Origin: Dastarcus helophoroides
Lineage: Eukaryota > Arthropoda > Insecta > Coleoptera > Bothrideridae
NCBI GenBank assembly: GCA_028583605.1
Contig: CM053327.1
Coordinates: 20,075,629-20,139,628, forward strand
DNA: 64,000 bases
Direction: 5' to 3'
Both the position numbers and the translations under genes were made by a program. This document shows, piece by piece, positions 24,540 to 38,260 of the stretch. Under the pieces are notes generated by a model. The model was not told the origin of the DNA. It searched no databases and worked only from the letters and a program-made list of their open reading frames with translations. The stretch's first letter is position 1. Each line of letters starts with the position of its first letter.

Positions 24540-25320
24540 CAGTGGGTCGAAATTAATAATTTTTGGGCAGAACTTTGAAAATTATAAAACTTACTTAATA
24601 AGAGTTGGTCATTACAGAAAAAATATTGAAAAAATTGTCACCAAGAAATGAGGGTGAGTATTAGGAGTTGAAATTGTAACTAATTTAAAAAAATAATTCG
24701 GGGATAACTCAATCTAAAAGTATTATAAAATTAATAAAACAATTTTTTTTGATGCTAAATTGGAGTGTAGTAAGGGGTTCGAAATGATACGAGTCAAATT
24801 GAATCAATCGTTAACTCCCAAAGTGGGAATTTCTCTCATATGCATTATTATGTTTAAACCGTTATGGTAAAAAGGTGCAGCCAAGAATTGTAGAACATCG
24901 AAGTCCATACTTCATTCAATATAAAAAAAATCGACAAGGCTAAAGTTTGTTAAAGTAAATGTGAAACAAAAAAAAATATTAATTTTGCTGATTTTACGGC
25001 ACGTAGGTCTCATATCTTTTATCTGATGACAGACTTTAACGCATCAGCCAAGTGTTATTTTTTAAAATGAAATATTGATCTACAATGGGACGCTTAACTT
25101 GTTCCATATGAGATATGGCTAATTTTTCAAATTATCAAATTATGTGGCAATCGTTCAATTCGTTCTAAGAGCTGCAGCGTGAAATGGGAAAATGGAAATT
25201 ATAATCAATTGTTCCTTTAAGCTTTATTCCTGCTATTTACCAGTCATGAAGCGATTTTCCTTAAGTCAGAAAAAATCAGTCCTTCTTAGTTTCCCAGAAA
25301 TTTCTCAAATTGACCCACTG
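24540..25320. mobile_element. Non-autonomous element with CAGTGGGTC ends
   Basis: Ends are CAGTGGGTCGAAATT and AATTTGACCCACTG. Beyond about 15 bp the match is loose. The ends resemble those of the 46998-47861 element (CAGTGGGACAGAA), and the right flank reads TGCGA in both. No clear target duplication. The short frame at 25192-25377 is probably chance. Confidence 0.5.
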
Positions 25321-27575
25321 TGCGATGGCCTGAATAGAATTTGTCATAGAACACATTTCTCAACACGCCTTATTTGACTCAAGAAGGCTATAAATTTTAG
25401 CAGTTTTTTTGTCCGCTGTAAGCCTTGTAAGTGGGTTTTTAAATGCAAACAAATAGTGTGAGACAACCGTAATAATAAACAGATATGTAACCGAGTTTTA
25501 CAATATAATTCAGTTAATAGTGATAATATATGAACCCAAAAGCATTATAATACCAACACGAACAATAGCGTAGAAGTTATAACAGATAGTAATCCAGGGC
25601 GCTAGGAGGACAATGCGAAGATCCTTTCAGTATCCTGGCGTGATAGTCCGAGTTCACATTTCCATTACAATACGCCCTTTTGTGTTTCGACTGAGGCGGT
25701 ACCGTTGGCTCTACCTCATACAATTCATATCGAATGATATATAGTATTTCATGTTTCAGTTATTTTGCCAACAGTTACGCCCGTTTACTCACATTGTGAA
25801 TAAATAAAATCCACCATTAGGTACATAAAAAAAAGAAAAAGGGCTGCTGTTTCAAATGTTTGTTATATGTTTAAATGGAGCTTAAAAGCTGAAAGCATTA
25901 CCTACATTGGAAATAACTACTCCTAATTTGCTAATAACGCTTATATGAACTGAAGATATTAGGTGGAAATATACGTTGAGTTGTTGCTGTATACAAAAAT
26001 TTAGAAATTTTTGACAAATGGTTTTTTTGGAAATTTGCATTTTTTGGAAAGTCAGATGCTCTTGGATACCAGTTTAGGGCAATATTATTTTTAAGAAATG
26101 CAAGATTATTACTTTTATCACCTATTATTATAGTGAACTAAAAAATACTCCACTAATCATGTTTTTCAAAATGAGTATTATTCGAAAATTTTATTTCAGC
26201 AAATCTAATGATGATCATATTTTGCACAAGGTATTTCCTTAATGAAATAGTTTACATTGAATTATTTTGTAGTCAAAAGAACCTGTAATTTATGAATTTA
26301 AAGAGAAAATGAAAGGATTCTCATATCTATTCCTGGAGCATACTTGTGACTATTGATTCAGAAACAAAACGACTTTTTTTCCAATTAAATTAATGTAAAT
26401 GAAAATGTACATTTCTGATTCTAAACATTGACATTTTTAGGTTGATTTTACAATGTAATTTTTTTACCCTTATCCTTAGAAGTTACAATAAGGGTTAGGA
26501 TTGGTAGTAATTAAACCACAGCTAGTGTTAAAATTATTGAGCATATTACCTACAATGATTCATATTAAACTTTCTTGTAAACTAACAATAAGATATGAGT
26601 TTGTAAAAATATGAGTTACACAGAGCTCGATGGTTTCATAACATTTTTGAATGTTTTAAATTTTTCCTGAAGCTGATAGCGTACAACTAATTCTAAGAAA
26701 AAAAAGCGATACAATATAATGATTTTAAAAAAATGAAATATTATCAAGTACTTATGCAGGAAACACTTGTGCTAATTTTTTATCCAGAATCACCTCATAA
26801 TTTATTTATTACTTAATTATCAGGAATACGTTTATTTAAACAAAATGTTTGCACATAACTAATCAACTAATGAAGTTGTATGTGGCCGAAAATTTATTAC
26901 TAATTTATATTTGTTTTTGCTCTCTTTTCAAACCAGAATATTCACATTATAAATTATCTATCAACCTAGCACCTGCTCTAAACACTGATTTTAAAAGTAA
27001 TTTAATAAATGAAATTATTTGCGCATTTACCATCTGTTTTAAAAAGAGCAACCCCATTTTAAAGGAATATTTAAATTTAAAATGACTTTCATTGTCGTTT
27101 TGAAAATAATTTATCTTGTTGTCATCGATTGTGATAGATGGTTAAAGATATTAAAAAACCATTACCTTTTAAAATTTGATATGGCTTTGTAGAAGGGCTA
27201 AATCGGTTTTCCGATACTTTTATTTCGATATTTTTAGCAGCTATGTAGTGTTTTATACGCGCAGAAACTCTTTGTAATCAATCTTTGAAACATCGCACAA
27301 GGGTTTAATTTAGGTTTCTTTTTCGATCATTTATTTAATATATTTAAACTCAGTACATCAATACCTACTTATTGTCGCAACGATAACGAATCATCATGCA
27401 AATGTAATAAGTAGAGCTGGGATTATATGCAGCAAAAAAATTAAAAAATATGCATGCAATATGCCCTAAAATACTTGCAAAATATGCACTATAAAATATT
27501 GTATATGCATTTATTTCCATAAAAAATTTCAAACAATAGCGGTATTAAGGATTAATAGACAGGGAAAATATTAAT
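25321..27575. other. AT-rich DNA without recognised features
   Basis: No coding frame with a known motif and no matched terminal repeats seen. A slightly GC-richer patch at 25590-25720 is unassigned. Confidence 0.45.
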
Positions 27576-27585
27576 ACATTTACGC

Positions 27586-28420
27586 ACAGTCGGCTCAACA
27601 AAAAAACATTCCTCGATTTTTCAAAAACTGTTAACGATTTGGCTTTTGTAGACTTGTTGGTGAAAAAGTGCATTCGGTTGCCACGTGACGGATACTAAAT
27701 TGTTTTACTATCGTTAGAACTGTCAACCAAAAGGTCCACACATGTCTTACAGTGCGGCTGCTAAATATTCAAAAAAAATCGAAGACATTCGTGAACAGGT
27801 GAGTTTAATGCTACAACGCCAACGAAGATCTTCTCGATAGAGGCAAATCGGAAGTGACAATAAAATAGCAGCTTTTTAGGCGCAATCCTACTCTACAGTT
27901 ACGTGAAACCAAAGCCGAGCTAGCTAAGAGAGTTGACGTCAACATAAATACCATTTGGCTGAGAAAAGCATAGAATATCGAAGCACGAGGCAAAACCCGT
28001 TGTTTTCGAAGACCTACAGGAAAAAATGCAAGGTCTGGACTGTCGAGAATCTCGACTGCGATTGGTCCAATGTAATTTTTTCTGACAAGGCCTCGTTCTG
28101 GGCATGGGCTTCCATAAGGTATCTTGGTGAGCGATCGCTTCAGTGAACCACCAAACACCCAGCAAAACTCCATGTTTGGGGGTGTTACTCTGAGCACGGT
28201 TTTAGGTGTTTAGAGCTCTTTATGCAGAACTTGGATGCTCAGAAAATCGTCGTTATTTATAAACGTGGTTTTCTGAAGCCTGTCCAGAAGATGTTTGGTG
28301 TCAAAAGCGAAGACTGGATTTTAGGGGAGGACAATGATCCAAAACATCGGAGTCGCCTCTGTACCTCATGGAGACAGAAACTGGCATCGTAACTTCAGAC
28401 TGGTTTTCACAGTCTCTTAT
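27586..28420 (+). pseudogene. Tc1-type transposase relic
   Basis: Reading across several frameshifts and stops: a possible start at 27742, an HTH-like segment (NPTL, LRETKAELAKRVDVN, NTIWLRKA), then ENLDCDWSNVIFSDKASFW with the first catalytic Asp, KLHVWGCYS, and EDNDPKHRSRL with the second Asp near 28327. The third acidic residue is not found before homology fades at about 28415. An upstream CAGTCGGCTCAACA (27586) may be the remains of the left terminal repeat; no right end was found. Tc1 proteins are about 340 residues; perhaps 200 remain here. Confidence 0.7.
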
Positions 28421-28497
28421 TACTAATAAGTAATTAAAATACATCAATTTTTATTTTGTTTTAAAGAAAAATAATGAAAAAAATTGTTTATAGAGTA

Positions 28498-29409
28498 CTT
28501 CCCAAAAGTAACGGATAAATTCTGTAAAACCGCGAATATATTTCAGGAAAATGCTCAGACATAGGTGATTTTATTTTTAAACTGTCATCTTAGCACGTAA
28601 TTTTTCACCTTTCACCCCTTCTCTCCTTAGGGCTAGGAACGGCAACTTTAAAAATCAAATACCAAAGTACCCCTTGCAATACCTTGATTAATAGATCTTT
28701 TTATACTGAATGCAGCAAAACAAGATTTTGATAAAATCAGAAGTCAACAAATTTAAAAACCAATTTTTAACAAATAGCAACACTGAAAAATTACAAATTA
28801 AAACATATATTTAAATTGTTGTCTGTTAACGGCGAGAACATATCCGAATCTAGTCACTAGGGGTTGTTGAACGCTGCGTATCATTCATGAGATAACATAT
28901 GCTGATTTCTTGGCGAACCTTTTCCTTCAATGGCTCAATATCTTCAGGTCTATTAAAACAAGCTTCAGTTCTTAAATAAAACCACAGAAAATAATCTATT
29001 GGGGTTAATCTGGCGATCTTCAGGCCATTCCAGTAAAGTATCTTTGAAAAAATTGCAAAAAAGTTCCAACTGTTTAAACTACCCATTGCCGCGGTCGTGT
29101 CAGCAGCACCTGCTTGGATATGGGCACTTTCAATTTAATATATTTTCATAAATATCTCCGTTAGCTATCAACCGAGTAAAAAAATGTTTGTTGTTGCATT
29201 CAGTGTAAAACGGTTTATCAATAGAGTATCACAAGGCGTACTTTGGTATATGAATTTTTAAAGTTGGGGTTATTTCTTTTGGGTGAACAAGTGGGGGATT
29301 AAAAAGATCATGTTTAAGTGGCAATTAAAAAATAAAAATCGACCTGCAGCATTTTTCTAAAGTATGTTTGTTCACAATTTTATCGAATTTATTCGTTGCT
29401 TTTGGGAAG
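28498..29409 (-). mobile_element. IS630-like element with long terminal inverted repeats
   Basis: A 912-bp element flanked by TA (28496-28497, 29410-29411), ends CTTCCCAAAAGTAACG and, on the minus strand, CTTCCCAAAAGCAACG. The inverted repeats extend inwards for about 220 bp with gaps (shared ATGCT, TTCACC, CAACTTTAAAAAT, ATACCAAAGTA and ACTGAATGCA blocks). The middle holds a C-terminal transposase piece on the minus strand. Confidence 0.8.
28850..29086 (-). pseudogene. IS630-like transposase C-terminal piece
   Basis: About 78 codons. The segment ARLTPIDYFLWFYLRTEACF fits the third-acidic-residue block of IS630-like transposases (family pattern SPDLTPLDYFLWGYLK). It is followed by NRPEDIEPLKEKVRQEI and then loses homology. 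The first and second catalytic blocks are absent, so the element is a deletion derivative. The N-terminal residues before ARLTP are not recognisable. Confidence 0.7.
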
Positions 29410-29544
29410 TATTGTATAATTTTCCTTCTGAATTATATTTATTTAAAATATGAATTTAATATCTCCAAAAAATATTTGCTTCTACTTATTAGTGAATTTA
29501 GATCCAAATCTTTTAATTTTCTTTTGTATTATGCTATAAGGTTG

Positions 29545-29612
29545 TATAAGGTTGCGAGTGGATTAAACTTAAAAAAAATAGAACTGTTCCACGTAATATT
29601 ATAATAAAATTG
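29545..29612 (+). repeat. LINE 3' UTR tail fragment
   Basis: GCGAGTGGATTAAACTT followed by an A-run and a CTGTTCCACGTA stretch matches the 3' UTR of the LINE at 20359-20400. It is probably a severely 5'-truncated insertion of the same family. Confidence 0.55.
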
Positions 29613-29641
29613 TGCAGAAGTTGCTTATTACTGCGTGTATA

Positions 29642-31125
29642 CAGTGTGGAACAGCCAAATGGAATAAATTCCGTATCTCAGTTATTCTACAAATTCTCTT
29701 TGAGTGACAGTTGCAACTCCTAAATCTTTAAATAAATAAATTTTCAACAACAAAATATAAATCTAATATTTTCATTTAATAAAATAAGAAACATCTCGTC
29801 CCCCTATTCACCGATCTGGAAAACTCATCTTGTTGGAACCATATTTTATTAGCTGGAACGTGTGGATTTTCTTGAGCTGCATATAAGTTTACCAACGCTG
29901 ATACAATGTTGTCTTGGAGCAATGTTAAATAGTTATCTCCATTTAAATCTCTATCAATGAAAAATAGACCAATGACATGATCTCCAACAATCCCTGCCCA
30001 AACATTTAATTTTTCAGAGTTCTGCATATGCAATTCTCTCATTCAGTGGGGATTCTAACTAGCCTAATAGCGACAGTTTTGACGATTTATCTGACCGTGA
30101 AGAGTAAAAGTGGACTCATCAGAAAACAATATGTTTTCTATTTGGATGACATTATTATCTAATCTTCGCCTCATTTAGTCACAAAAAATGAGTTTTTCTA
30201 TCAAAATCGTCTTGATTGAGCCCTTGACACAGTGTCAGTTTATAAGGATGCATTTTATTTTCTTTCAGTACACGAATAATCGTGGAATGACTAACTTTCA
30301 GTGCTGCAGCTACTTGCCATCCTGAAGAATGTGGATTTTCTCGAAACTCATTCATTATTTCCAATTTGGTATCATTAGTTAAAGCATGGGAGTTCTTTTT
30401 TTAGCTTTTGTATATGTCCATGTATGTGAAAATGCTTCTCGATTTTACTAATTATCCTTGGGGTATAGGCAGTAAATCAGGAAATTTTTGTTGAAATAAA
30501 CGAGCCACTTCGGCCTGTGATCTTGCTCTATCTTCATAACCGATCATTTGTAAAATTATTATTTGATGCATTTCTGTTAAATGACCTATATTAAATTATC
30601 AAAATCTGGAAAAACATATCTGAAGCACGATACTGACCACTGTTTAATCCTCTCACAGTTTTAGAAAGTTACTGGGATGTTTTTCACAAAACGTACAATT
30701 GACTATGATATGGTTGATAAGTTTTTATGTTTCCGTTTTTACAAAATCAAAAAAGGATATTGAATGTGTTTTTGGTTCCTTTATGATTATCGAGGACGAA
30801 GCAGACGAGCCGCTATTAGTTATTATTGTGGAAAATTTCACGTAGTTAATAAATTATTTCTTTAATGTTTATTTTTTAAATAAATATAAGCAACCATAAC
30901 ATTTTTAAATAGAGAATAAAAAGACGCTTTAAATGAGTATACAAAGCCTCCACTTCTAATTAAAAAATATAGGGGTTGAAACGGTAACTCGAAGGGGGTT
31001 GCATCTGGGCATGAAATTTTTGTGATGCAGGATGTCATCTTATAATCTAAAATGTCTCAGGATTTTTCATAAATATGTACAGTAACCGGGATATTGAATG
31101 TATTCCATTTGGCTGTTCCACACTG
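29642..31125 (-). mobile_element. IS630-like DNA transposon, internally deleted
   Basis: A 1484-bp element flanked by TA (29640-29641, 31126-31127). Both ends begin CAGTGTGGAACAGCC and then AAATGGAATA (about 25 bp near identical, looser homology to 70 bp). It carries a transposase on the minus strand. Confidence 0.88.
29776..30364 (-). pseudogene. IS630-like transposase, lacking the third acidic residue
   Basis: On the minus strand from 30364: an HTH region (WQVAAALKVSHSTIIRVLKE), then ILFSDESTF (first Asp) near 30125, INRQNCRY, a break, NSEKLNVWAGIVGDHVIG, FFIDRDLNGDNYLTLLQDN and IWFQQDE (second Asp in QQD). After QQDE the sequence jumps to FSRSVNRGT, skipping the usual histidine-containing stretch, and ends before the LTPxD block. 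At least two internal losses and a stop near 30060 inactivate it. It belongs to the same broad family as the relic at 7557 and the fragment at 28850. Confidence 0.82.
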
Positions 31126-31506
31126 TATACACTATACACTTACATATTTTAGATTCACCCCATTGATTTCGATTTATGCACCAATAATATTGCGTTCAAA
31201 TGGCATCGAAGGGGAAAAAGATGTTTTATTTTACAATCATTTATCTTAACCTCACAACAATGGGTTGATACAAAGGGGATGACACCAACACCTCAATCCC
31301 CCTGCCTACAGGGGAAAACAAACATTGCGCTTCCAGACTTATAACGTATGTGTAAGGAAAAAGCCGAAACTGAAAACATAGTGTGATTGATGAAAAAATA
31401 TTTTATTAAAAAAAAAGTTGAATTTAATAGTTTAATTGAGTAATTACTTGATATTTTTAACCTTTAATTGGTGAAATTATCCTGTATTCATAACACATAA
31501 ACTATA

Positions 31507-32440
31507 TGTGGGCAAAAATGTTCACATTTTACTTGTGTGATGTATTTTGTTTTTGGCGAGTTGTTTTTTTACCCAATTTTCACTAACAACACATTAATGT
31601 ACAAGCTTTTAGACAATCAAGTCAAAAGTGCTGCAGTTTTAATCAATTTTTATACAAACGGCATTAAAAATATTTGTCAGTGTTAGTGTTTCTCAGAAAA
31701 ACTAACAATTTGTATAAACACAATTTGTTTGTTACGTATTTAAAAAATATAACATTTTTTTAGTGCATGTTTTTCCTTATTTTTTAAAATACCTCGATTC
31801 GAGTAATCTCCATTGTTCTAATACAACTTTTAAAGTTTCTAAGAAACAAGTGCAGACCTTATACACCAGTTTTTGTGGAGAAATTCTTTAACAAACTTTC
31901 TAGCTCCAATTTATTTTTATTCCAAAAGTGCTTTTATTAAAATTTCATCTCTATTAGGTTCTCTGATAGCATATTAGCATATGTAGATCAATTTTAATAT
32001 GAGAATAAAACGATCATTTGACACACAGTTATGTAAATTATTGTTTTCAAAATTAATTCCTGCCTGTTTACAAAATATGGCTCCTTGCAGCTTGCATGAC
32101 AATTTTGTTATTGTGTAAAAAATTGGCTTGGAGAAAATTGTCATAAAATTGACAATAATCACAGTATTTAAATAAGCAAAGAGGTATACCCACACAATGT
32201 TAAGTTTTTAATACATAACTAAATTATTTTTATATATTTTTTTTTGCTAAACCTTAAGTGACAAATATATTTGAAACCCTTTATATATAAATTGATTGTA
32301 ACTGCGATACTTTTTACTTAATTTTTTAAAAGGTTATAGCTTATTTTTTATAGTATATTTGATGAAAATTTCATAAAAAATTACCAACTAATAATAACAT
32401 TACCAAAGAAAATAAAATGTGAACGTTCTTTTGGCCCACA
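31507..32440. mobile_element. TA-flanked non-autonomous element
   Basis: A 934-bp unit with TA on both sides (31505-31506, 32441-32442), ends TGTGGGCAAAAATGTTCAC and, on the minus strand, TGTGGGCCAAAAGAACGTTC, both reaching CACATTTTA. The interior is AT-rich and non-coding. The repeats are about 30 bp. Confidence 0.65.
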
Positions 32441-32442
32441 TA

Positions 32443-35400
32443 TTTAATTTAATAAATACAACAGATAAAATGGTTATGTGTTACAAATATAGTTATTTAT
32501 TGAATATATTATTCTGAGTTGAATATTGTATGTATATAGTTCTGGGAGTATTTTTCCTTGTTAATATGTGTCTAATATGTAATAGTTTTTGAGTACCTGT
32601 TGCAAATTTCTTGTAATTTTGCTTTATTTCCGTAAGTAAGTTTATGTTTTATATCTAATAATAATAAATAAGAAACAATCCCTAAGGATTCCAAATATGA
32701 ATTAACCCAATTTTAAAAATTGAATGATTGATATTTAAAAATAAATACTATTATGTTTGCAGTTAAGGTGTATAAAATGATGAATTTATTAATATTATTA
32801 ACTTAAGACGACTAAACACTTGTTATGAAAGTAATTATATAGTATGGCATTTGTTACATGATAATGCAGAAGGGGTAAACTTCTATTCATTGACCATATT
32901 GCGAGAAACTCATTTGGGTCCTTCATATTTCACGCTACGTTAAACCAAGTAGGGTGATACTCAATAGTTTGGTGTTAAATACTAATACATAACACAATAT
33001 CCCTAAGCAAAATTGACGAAGAATAGCAGGCATAATGCTTTATACAGGGTGTAATATTTGTCACATCAAGAGAAAGGAAATATAAAACCGAAGTATAATG
33101 AATATTCACGATTGATTTTGAAATAATATATTAAATTTTACTTACTTAATCCCACGCCTATTCTACCTTGAGGTGTGAGAAATATGGGTTCAGTCCCATC
33201 TTCTACTTTTTCTGGCACTTCTTTCTCCACGGTTTTTTATCCTTTGTGATCTTTATTATTCTCGTCGTATTCTCGTTAGTTTTTCTTTCATACACTCTTA
33301 AATTGAAAAAAAAACAAATACTTTTATAACTTGATAGTCTGATTTGATCCAAATTAATTTATGGAATAAAAATTAATCGTAAGGCTGTGAATATAAAAAT
33401 TGAAAAAATATTTTCGATAATCAGTATTACTTGATTCCTTTTCCTATTTGAAAATTTTGGGTGGATGACTACCTCTTTAAGGATGTGAACTTTTACGTCT
33501 TGCGTCAGAAGGTCCTTATAAATTAGGTTGATATATTTGAGGTTTTTTTTTTTAATTTTTTTGCTTTCAACTACTCGCAGCATAAGAGACAAGAAACACG
33601 ACAATATTGTTTATGGGAGCCTTACTTTTCATGTAAAATTGAAATAATAAGATCACAATATTTCAAACTTTGAAATTGCTTGGGGTTGTTCCTTTTTACA
33701 GCAGTTTTAAAGCGAAACGGTCCAGATAATTCCAGAATATGGAGTATTGCGAAATTGTTATTGTTAAACTGATTTTAGTTTGACGTGAGTCTAGTCAAGC
33801 TAAAATTAATTCAGCGCATTTCAAGACAACAAGACAAGTCAATAATGATTCAAAATGAAAAAGGGTTGTTATTGCTATTTACTTATATTTATTGTTATTG
33901 CAGTTTTCTACGATTCCTTCATTAATCTCAGATTTTAGTCAGAGCTTAAAACAAAGACACAGAGTGTATATTACCTTCAAAATTTCTGTAAGCTGCTGTA
34001 GCTTTGGATCTTTGTTGATTAACTGATTAACGTTTCTAACAGATCTAATATGTACAGCATGTTCAATTTAAGACGCACCCTTTTTGAACATCATTTGCAG
34101 TGTTAATAAGTCAATAATTTTGATACTGAATTCCTAGACACAGATATAAATTGTATTTTTTTAAATGGAACACCCTGTATGTTTTTGTGCGATTGGATAG
34201 AGGATCCTATTTTATTTACGAATATATAACATTTGACATATCTTTCACTAACCGTTGCTGATTTAAACGTGGTTATAATTCGAGTGTCATTGGATTTAAT
34301 GATTTGCAAAGTTTGTTAAATTATAAAAATGACATATTGCAACATTACCTGTTTGAAAGAAAATGATGGCCATGTTAAAAACGATACTTAAAAATGTTAT
34401 TATTTGCCCATGGTTAGTGTTTGATTTAAGTTAGTGATAGGGACGTTGATTATTGATGTTAAAATACAACCACGTTTAAATCGGTTAATGCCAGATATAT
34501 TAGGTATTATATATTTTTAAAGGAAACTCAGTTCTCCTTCCAACCAATTAAAAATATATAGAAGGTTTCGTTTAAAAAAATATAACTTATATCTGTATCT
34601 TTTTTCTCCCACGTACAATTGTTTTTGCTGGTGAAAAAAATAAAATATTTGGAAATATAGAAATTCATATAAAGTACCAAAATTATTGATTTATTAACTT
34701 TGCAAATGATGTTCAAAAACGATGCGTGTATGTGATTTTTTATATCTTATTAAGTCCTTATTAATTAAGTTATTCAGTCTTTAATCATTAAGGTCAACAT
34801 TCTTTCTATTATTTGTATTTTTTTTTATAAATAATCGCCAGTGGGTACATGTACAGGGAGAAGCACCCTCAAATAGGATCATATGAGCGAGAACTGAAAT
34901 ACATGTATTACTTGTTAAGCCAACTGAATGCATGTGTCAATAAACACTGAAGTGCATCCTCACGTTAAGGCGAAGCTCGTGCATAGCCTACTCAGATAAG
35001 GATTATCGAAAATCCCAAGGAGCTTCCTTCCTGGCATAACCGACATCTCTGAATTATATGTATACAATTTCATTTATTGATCTGTTTAATATCTACATGT
35101 TGTTTGAGTGAGTCATCACTTATTGCATTTCATTGATTGATTGTTAGTTATTTACATCTAATAAAACGTTAAACTGCTCAAATACAGAAGACATATTGAG
35201 CCTATATTTTAATTGTAAAAAGAGGGCGAGAGGTTCCCTGCGGTGAAGGAGACAACATTATATAAACGATCTATTTACAGTGATAATGGCACATCCCGCT
35301 GTGATAAAGAATGACTTTGCTAAAGTGATTTTTAGTGATTTCATCGTCTGCACCTGAATGCGCTTAAAAAATGATTAAGCATTCTTTACCCCATGAGCTA

Positions 35401-38255
35401 ATATAATTGATGATATTGATTCATTAAATCTTAATTAGAGCACACTTTGTTTTAAAATTAAGTAACCAAAACGATTAGGCTTTTATATTGTTAAAAAAAG
35501 TAGATTGCCGTTTGTTCAAGTTTTTATATATATACTTTTTTACAAAGTGAATATTATATGTGTTTATCAAATTAGGAGTTTATTTATGTACTTTAGCTAG
35601 TCGCAATATCAATAACTGAAAAAAAGATATCAACTATTTATTCTAGTTATAAATAATCTTACAGATAACACTGCATAAATGATTGCAAATTTAAGATGAT
35701 TTACTGCTTGGTGATTATGCTCTGTCATTTTGATTGTATCGACTTATCCAACGACGACTGTAGTAACTCAGTTTTGGCACTTTTTGAGTTATATAAACCA
35801 GGCATTGAAGCAACAGCATAGTTTTCGTTGGAGACTATGGTATACCAATAATTAAAATATTTTCCAATGAAATTCACATTCAGATGCATTGGCCGAATCT
35901 AGGATTCACCCACTATATTCCATTGTAAACTATCGTATTTTTAGTTACAATTTCTAAGTTCTACATTTGCAAATTTGAAGATATTTCAAAAATATGTTTT
36001 CAACGTATTGATCTTTCATGAGTCTGTAAACATTTTAATTTGAATTATCTCAATACTGCAAATAATGATTTATTACAATCTTAGTTGGATGAGTCGGTAT
36101 GTTCTCAACAATATTGATTTCTAATTGAACTGCATTAGATTTTTTATTAAAATATAAACTGTTGTTAAATCAAATTATAATAAATTAAATATCCTAAAGT
36201 ATTTAGTTCAACATTGAAAAAAATATTTATTGTTTTAAAATCTATAGATCTATTTATTTAACTTAATAAATATGTATTATTATCACTTTTATCCTATGGT
36301 TGAAAATGAAGTGTCCTTAAAATTAAATCTTTATTGATAATTATTAACCTAATTGACATTTCCAACCCCCTTACTTCTTTGAATTCTTTAATATTCATAA
36401 CTAATAAACTTTATTAATAAAGTTTATTAGCTATGAATTATTAACCTCATAATATGTAGCAGCTTCATAATAACTTAGTACACATAATACGTTAGTTACA
36501 ATTATAATACGTTAGTTACCTATCATAATATCCGAAATACAAATTTCATTTTAAAAGTTTGTTGATTTTTTTTTCATCCTTGTCAATGATACGATAAAAC
36601 TTTGAATGCAAACTCCATTATTAGCGATTTAAACAATCTCCTACGTGGCCAGATGACTCGGCTAACGCCTCGTCGCCTGGCAACGTTCTCGATTATTATA
36701 AATCCCATAATAATCTCGTTACATTAATAGCTATAATTAGGTACCTTAAGTGTAAGGCGTTGTCAATATCAAAATCATATTAATTCCGTTTTTTAAAAAT
36801 AATCTATGTTGCCCATTAACGTACGCAAAACATCGCATGGGTACTTGGAGTTGCATATCCAATTCTAGGTTATTGTCCCATATTGCTCCCTTTCCTGCAC
36901 TCCTGCGTAGATTTGTCTGAACTTTTGTGCTTTTACAAACGGTATCACATGGTGTCATAGAAGGTTATCATCATAGCATAATATCAAAATATCAACATCA
37001 ATATTAGATGTAATACTAGAATACAGTTGTCTCTAAACAAATGTGATCGCATTTTAGTAGCCATGGTAATTTTGCATGAATTTTATCGGTGTAAATTGAA
37101 CTTTCTTCAGCAGCCTATACACGATAAATGAAAATTTGACTTACTTAGGTTAAATTTGCTTGACAACTATGGTTCCAAGTTCAAATCTGATGAATGTTTA
37201 AACCGGTTGGTCTGTGCATTAGAATCAAGTCTTTTGGGCGTTTAAAGAGAGCGACGCTTGCTAAGTATTTGTGGCTCAACTGTTAGTAGTTCGACTACCT
37301 ATTATCCACTACATACGTTTAGAGGGTTGCGTACTACATTCTAGGTTGCATCCTATTTGCATTTGACATATTAAGTTTTTAATTGACAAAAAAGCTCTTA
37401 ATCAATATTTGCCTAATATGACAGCCCAAACATATAAATGTTGATAACGTACATGAGTTCAAACATTTTTGTCGGGCATATTATAAATTCTAGTCCAAGA
37501 AAATTAGCTAAAAATCGGGCAATCAGCGGAAATAATTCTTGTAGTTTTGAAAATTGGTATACTTATTCCTTGAAGTATCCCGATTGATATATTAAAAATC
37601 CCAGTATGTGAGGGGCGAGCCGAGAAAGGGGGCGGTTAAAAAATCATATATTCAAAACTATTAGGAATACATTAATTATTTCTTCTACGAAAATAAAATA
37701 CAATTAATTTGCTACAAATCAGGTCCTATACTTTTTTACCGATCAATACTTTGGCCTTAGGTGTTAAATTCGATAAAGGTAAAATAACATTGGTCTTATA
37801 CATTTATTAAGAAAAAAACTTAAAAAGATTACGCAGGAAAGCCGTCCTATTTATTGTAGGTAGTCAGAATCCTCCTTACTATTATCATCTTTCATTCATA
37901 TTGATGGGGTGACACAGTTAGCATACGTTTCTAGGCAACCATTGCAGGTAATGCATGATATATCGGCATTTGGCATAAACATTTCCAACACACTCACTCA
38001 TGCAACTGCAAAAATTAAAATGTAATATGAGGTCAGGAGCAGCAGAGTCTAAGGTGGTGATTGACTGCAGGTTTTCAGCAGCTCCTCGCTTTCAACTCTA
38101 TATTTTAGGGGCCAGTTTGAAAATTAACCACTCTTGCACTTGGTGATAGACTGTAAAAGAATAATATTGCTCGCTGGTTCTTCAGTAGGGAGCAGATTTG
38201 AAAGATTAAATTTAAATTTGGTACTGGAACTTAAGCAATCTGAGTAGAGATGTCA
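32443..38255. other. AT-rich DNA, mostly unassigned
   Basis: No gene recognised. It contains an isolated TACAGGGTGTAAT end (33043) and an isolated GGAACACCCTGTA end (34173-34185) that resemble TA-element termini but do not match each other beyond CAGGGTGT. A palindrome at 36393 is listed separately. 34850-35040 is slightly GC-richer and unassigned. Confidence 0.4.
36393..36438. repeat. Near-perfect 46-bp palindrome
   Basis: Two 23-bp arms without a loop (ATTCATAACTAATAAAC and its inverted copy, one mismatch), centred on TTATTAATAA. It could extrude as a cruciform or be a tiny palindromic MITE. Confidence 0.7.
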
Positions 38256-38260
38256 GTTAA

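Noticed and set aside
33043..34185. A single TA element between TACAGGGTGTAAT at 33043 and GGAACACCCTGTA at 34173-34185
   Set aside because: The two ends agree only over CAGGGTGT and diverge at once, so they are probably unrelated solo termini.
36669..36685. RFX X-box-like GTCGCCTGGCAAC and a weaker one near 37950
   Set aside because: Single motif matches without a promoter or gene nearby; expected by chance in tens of kb.
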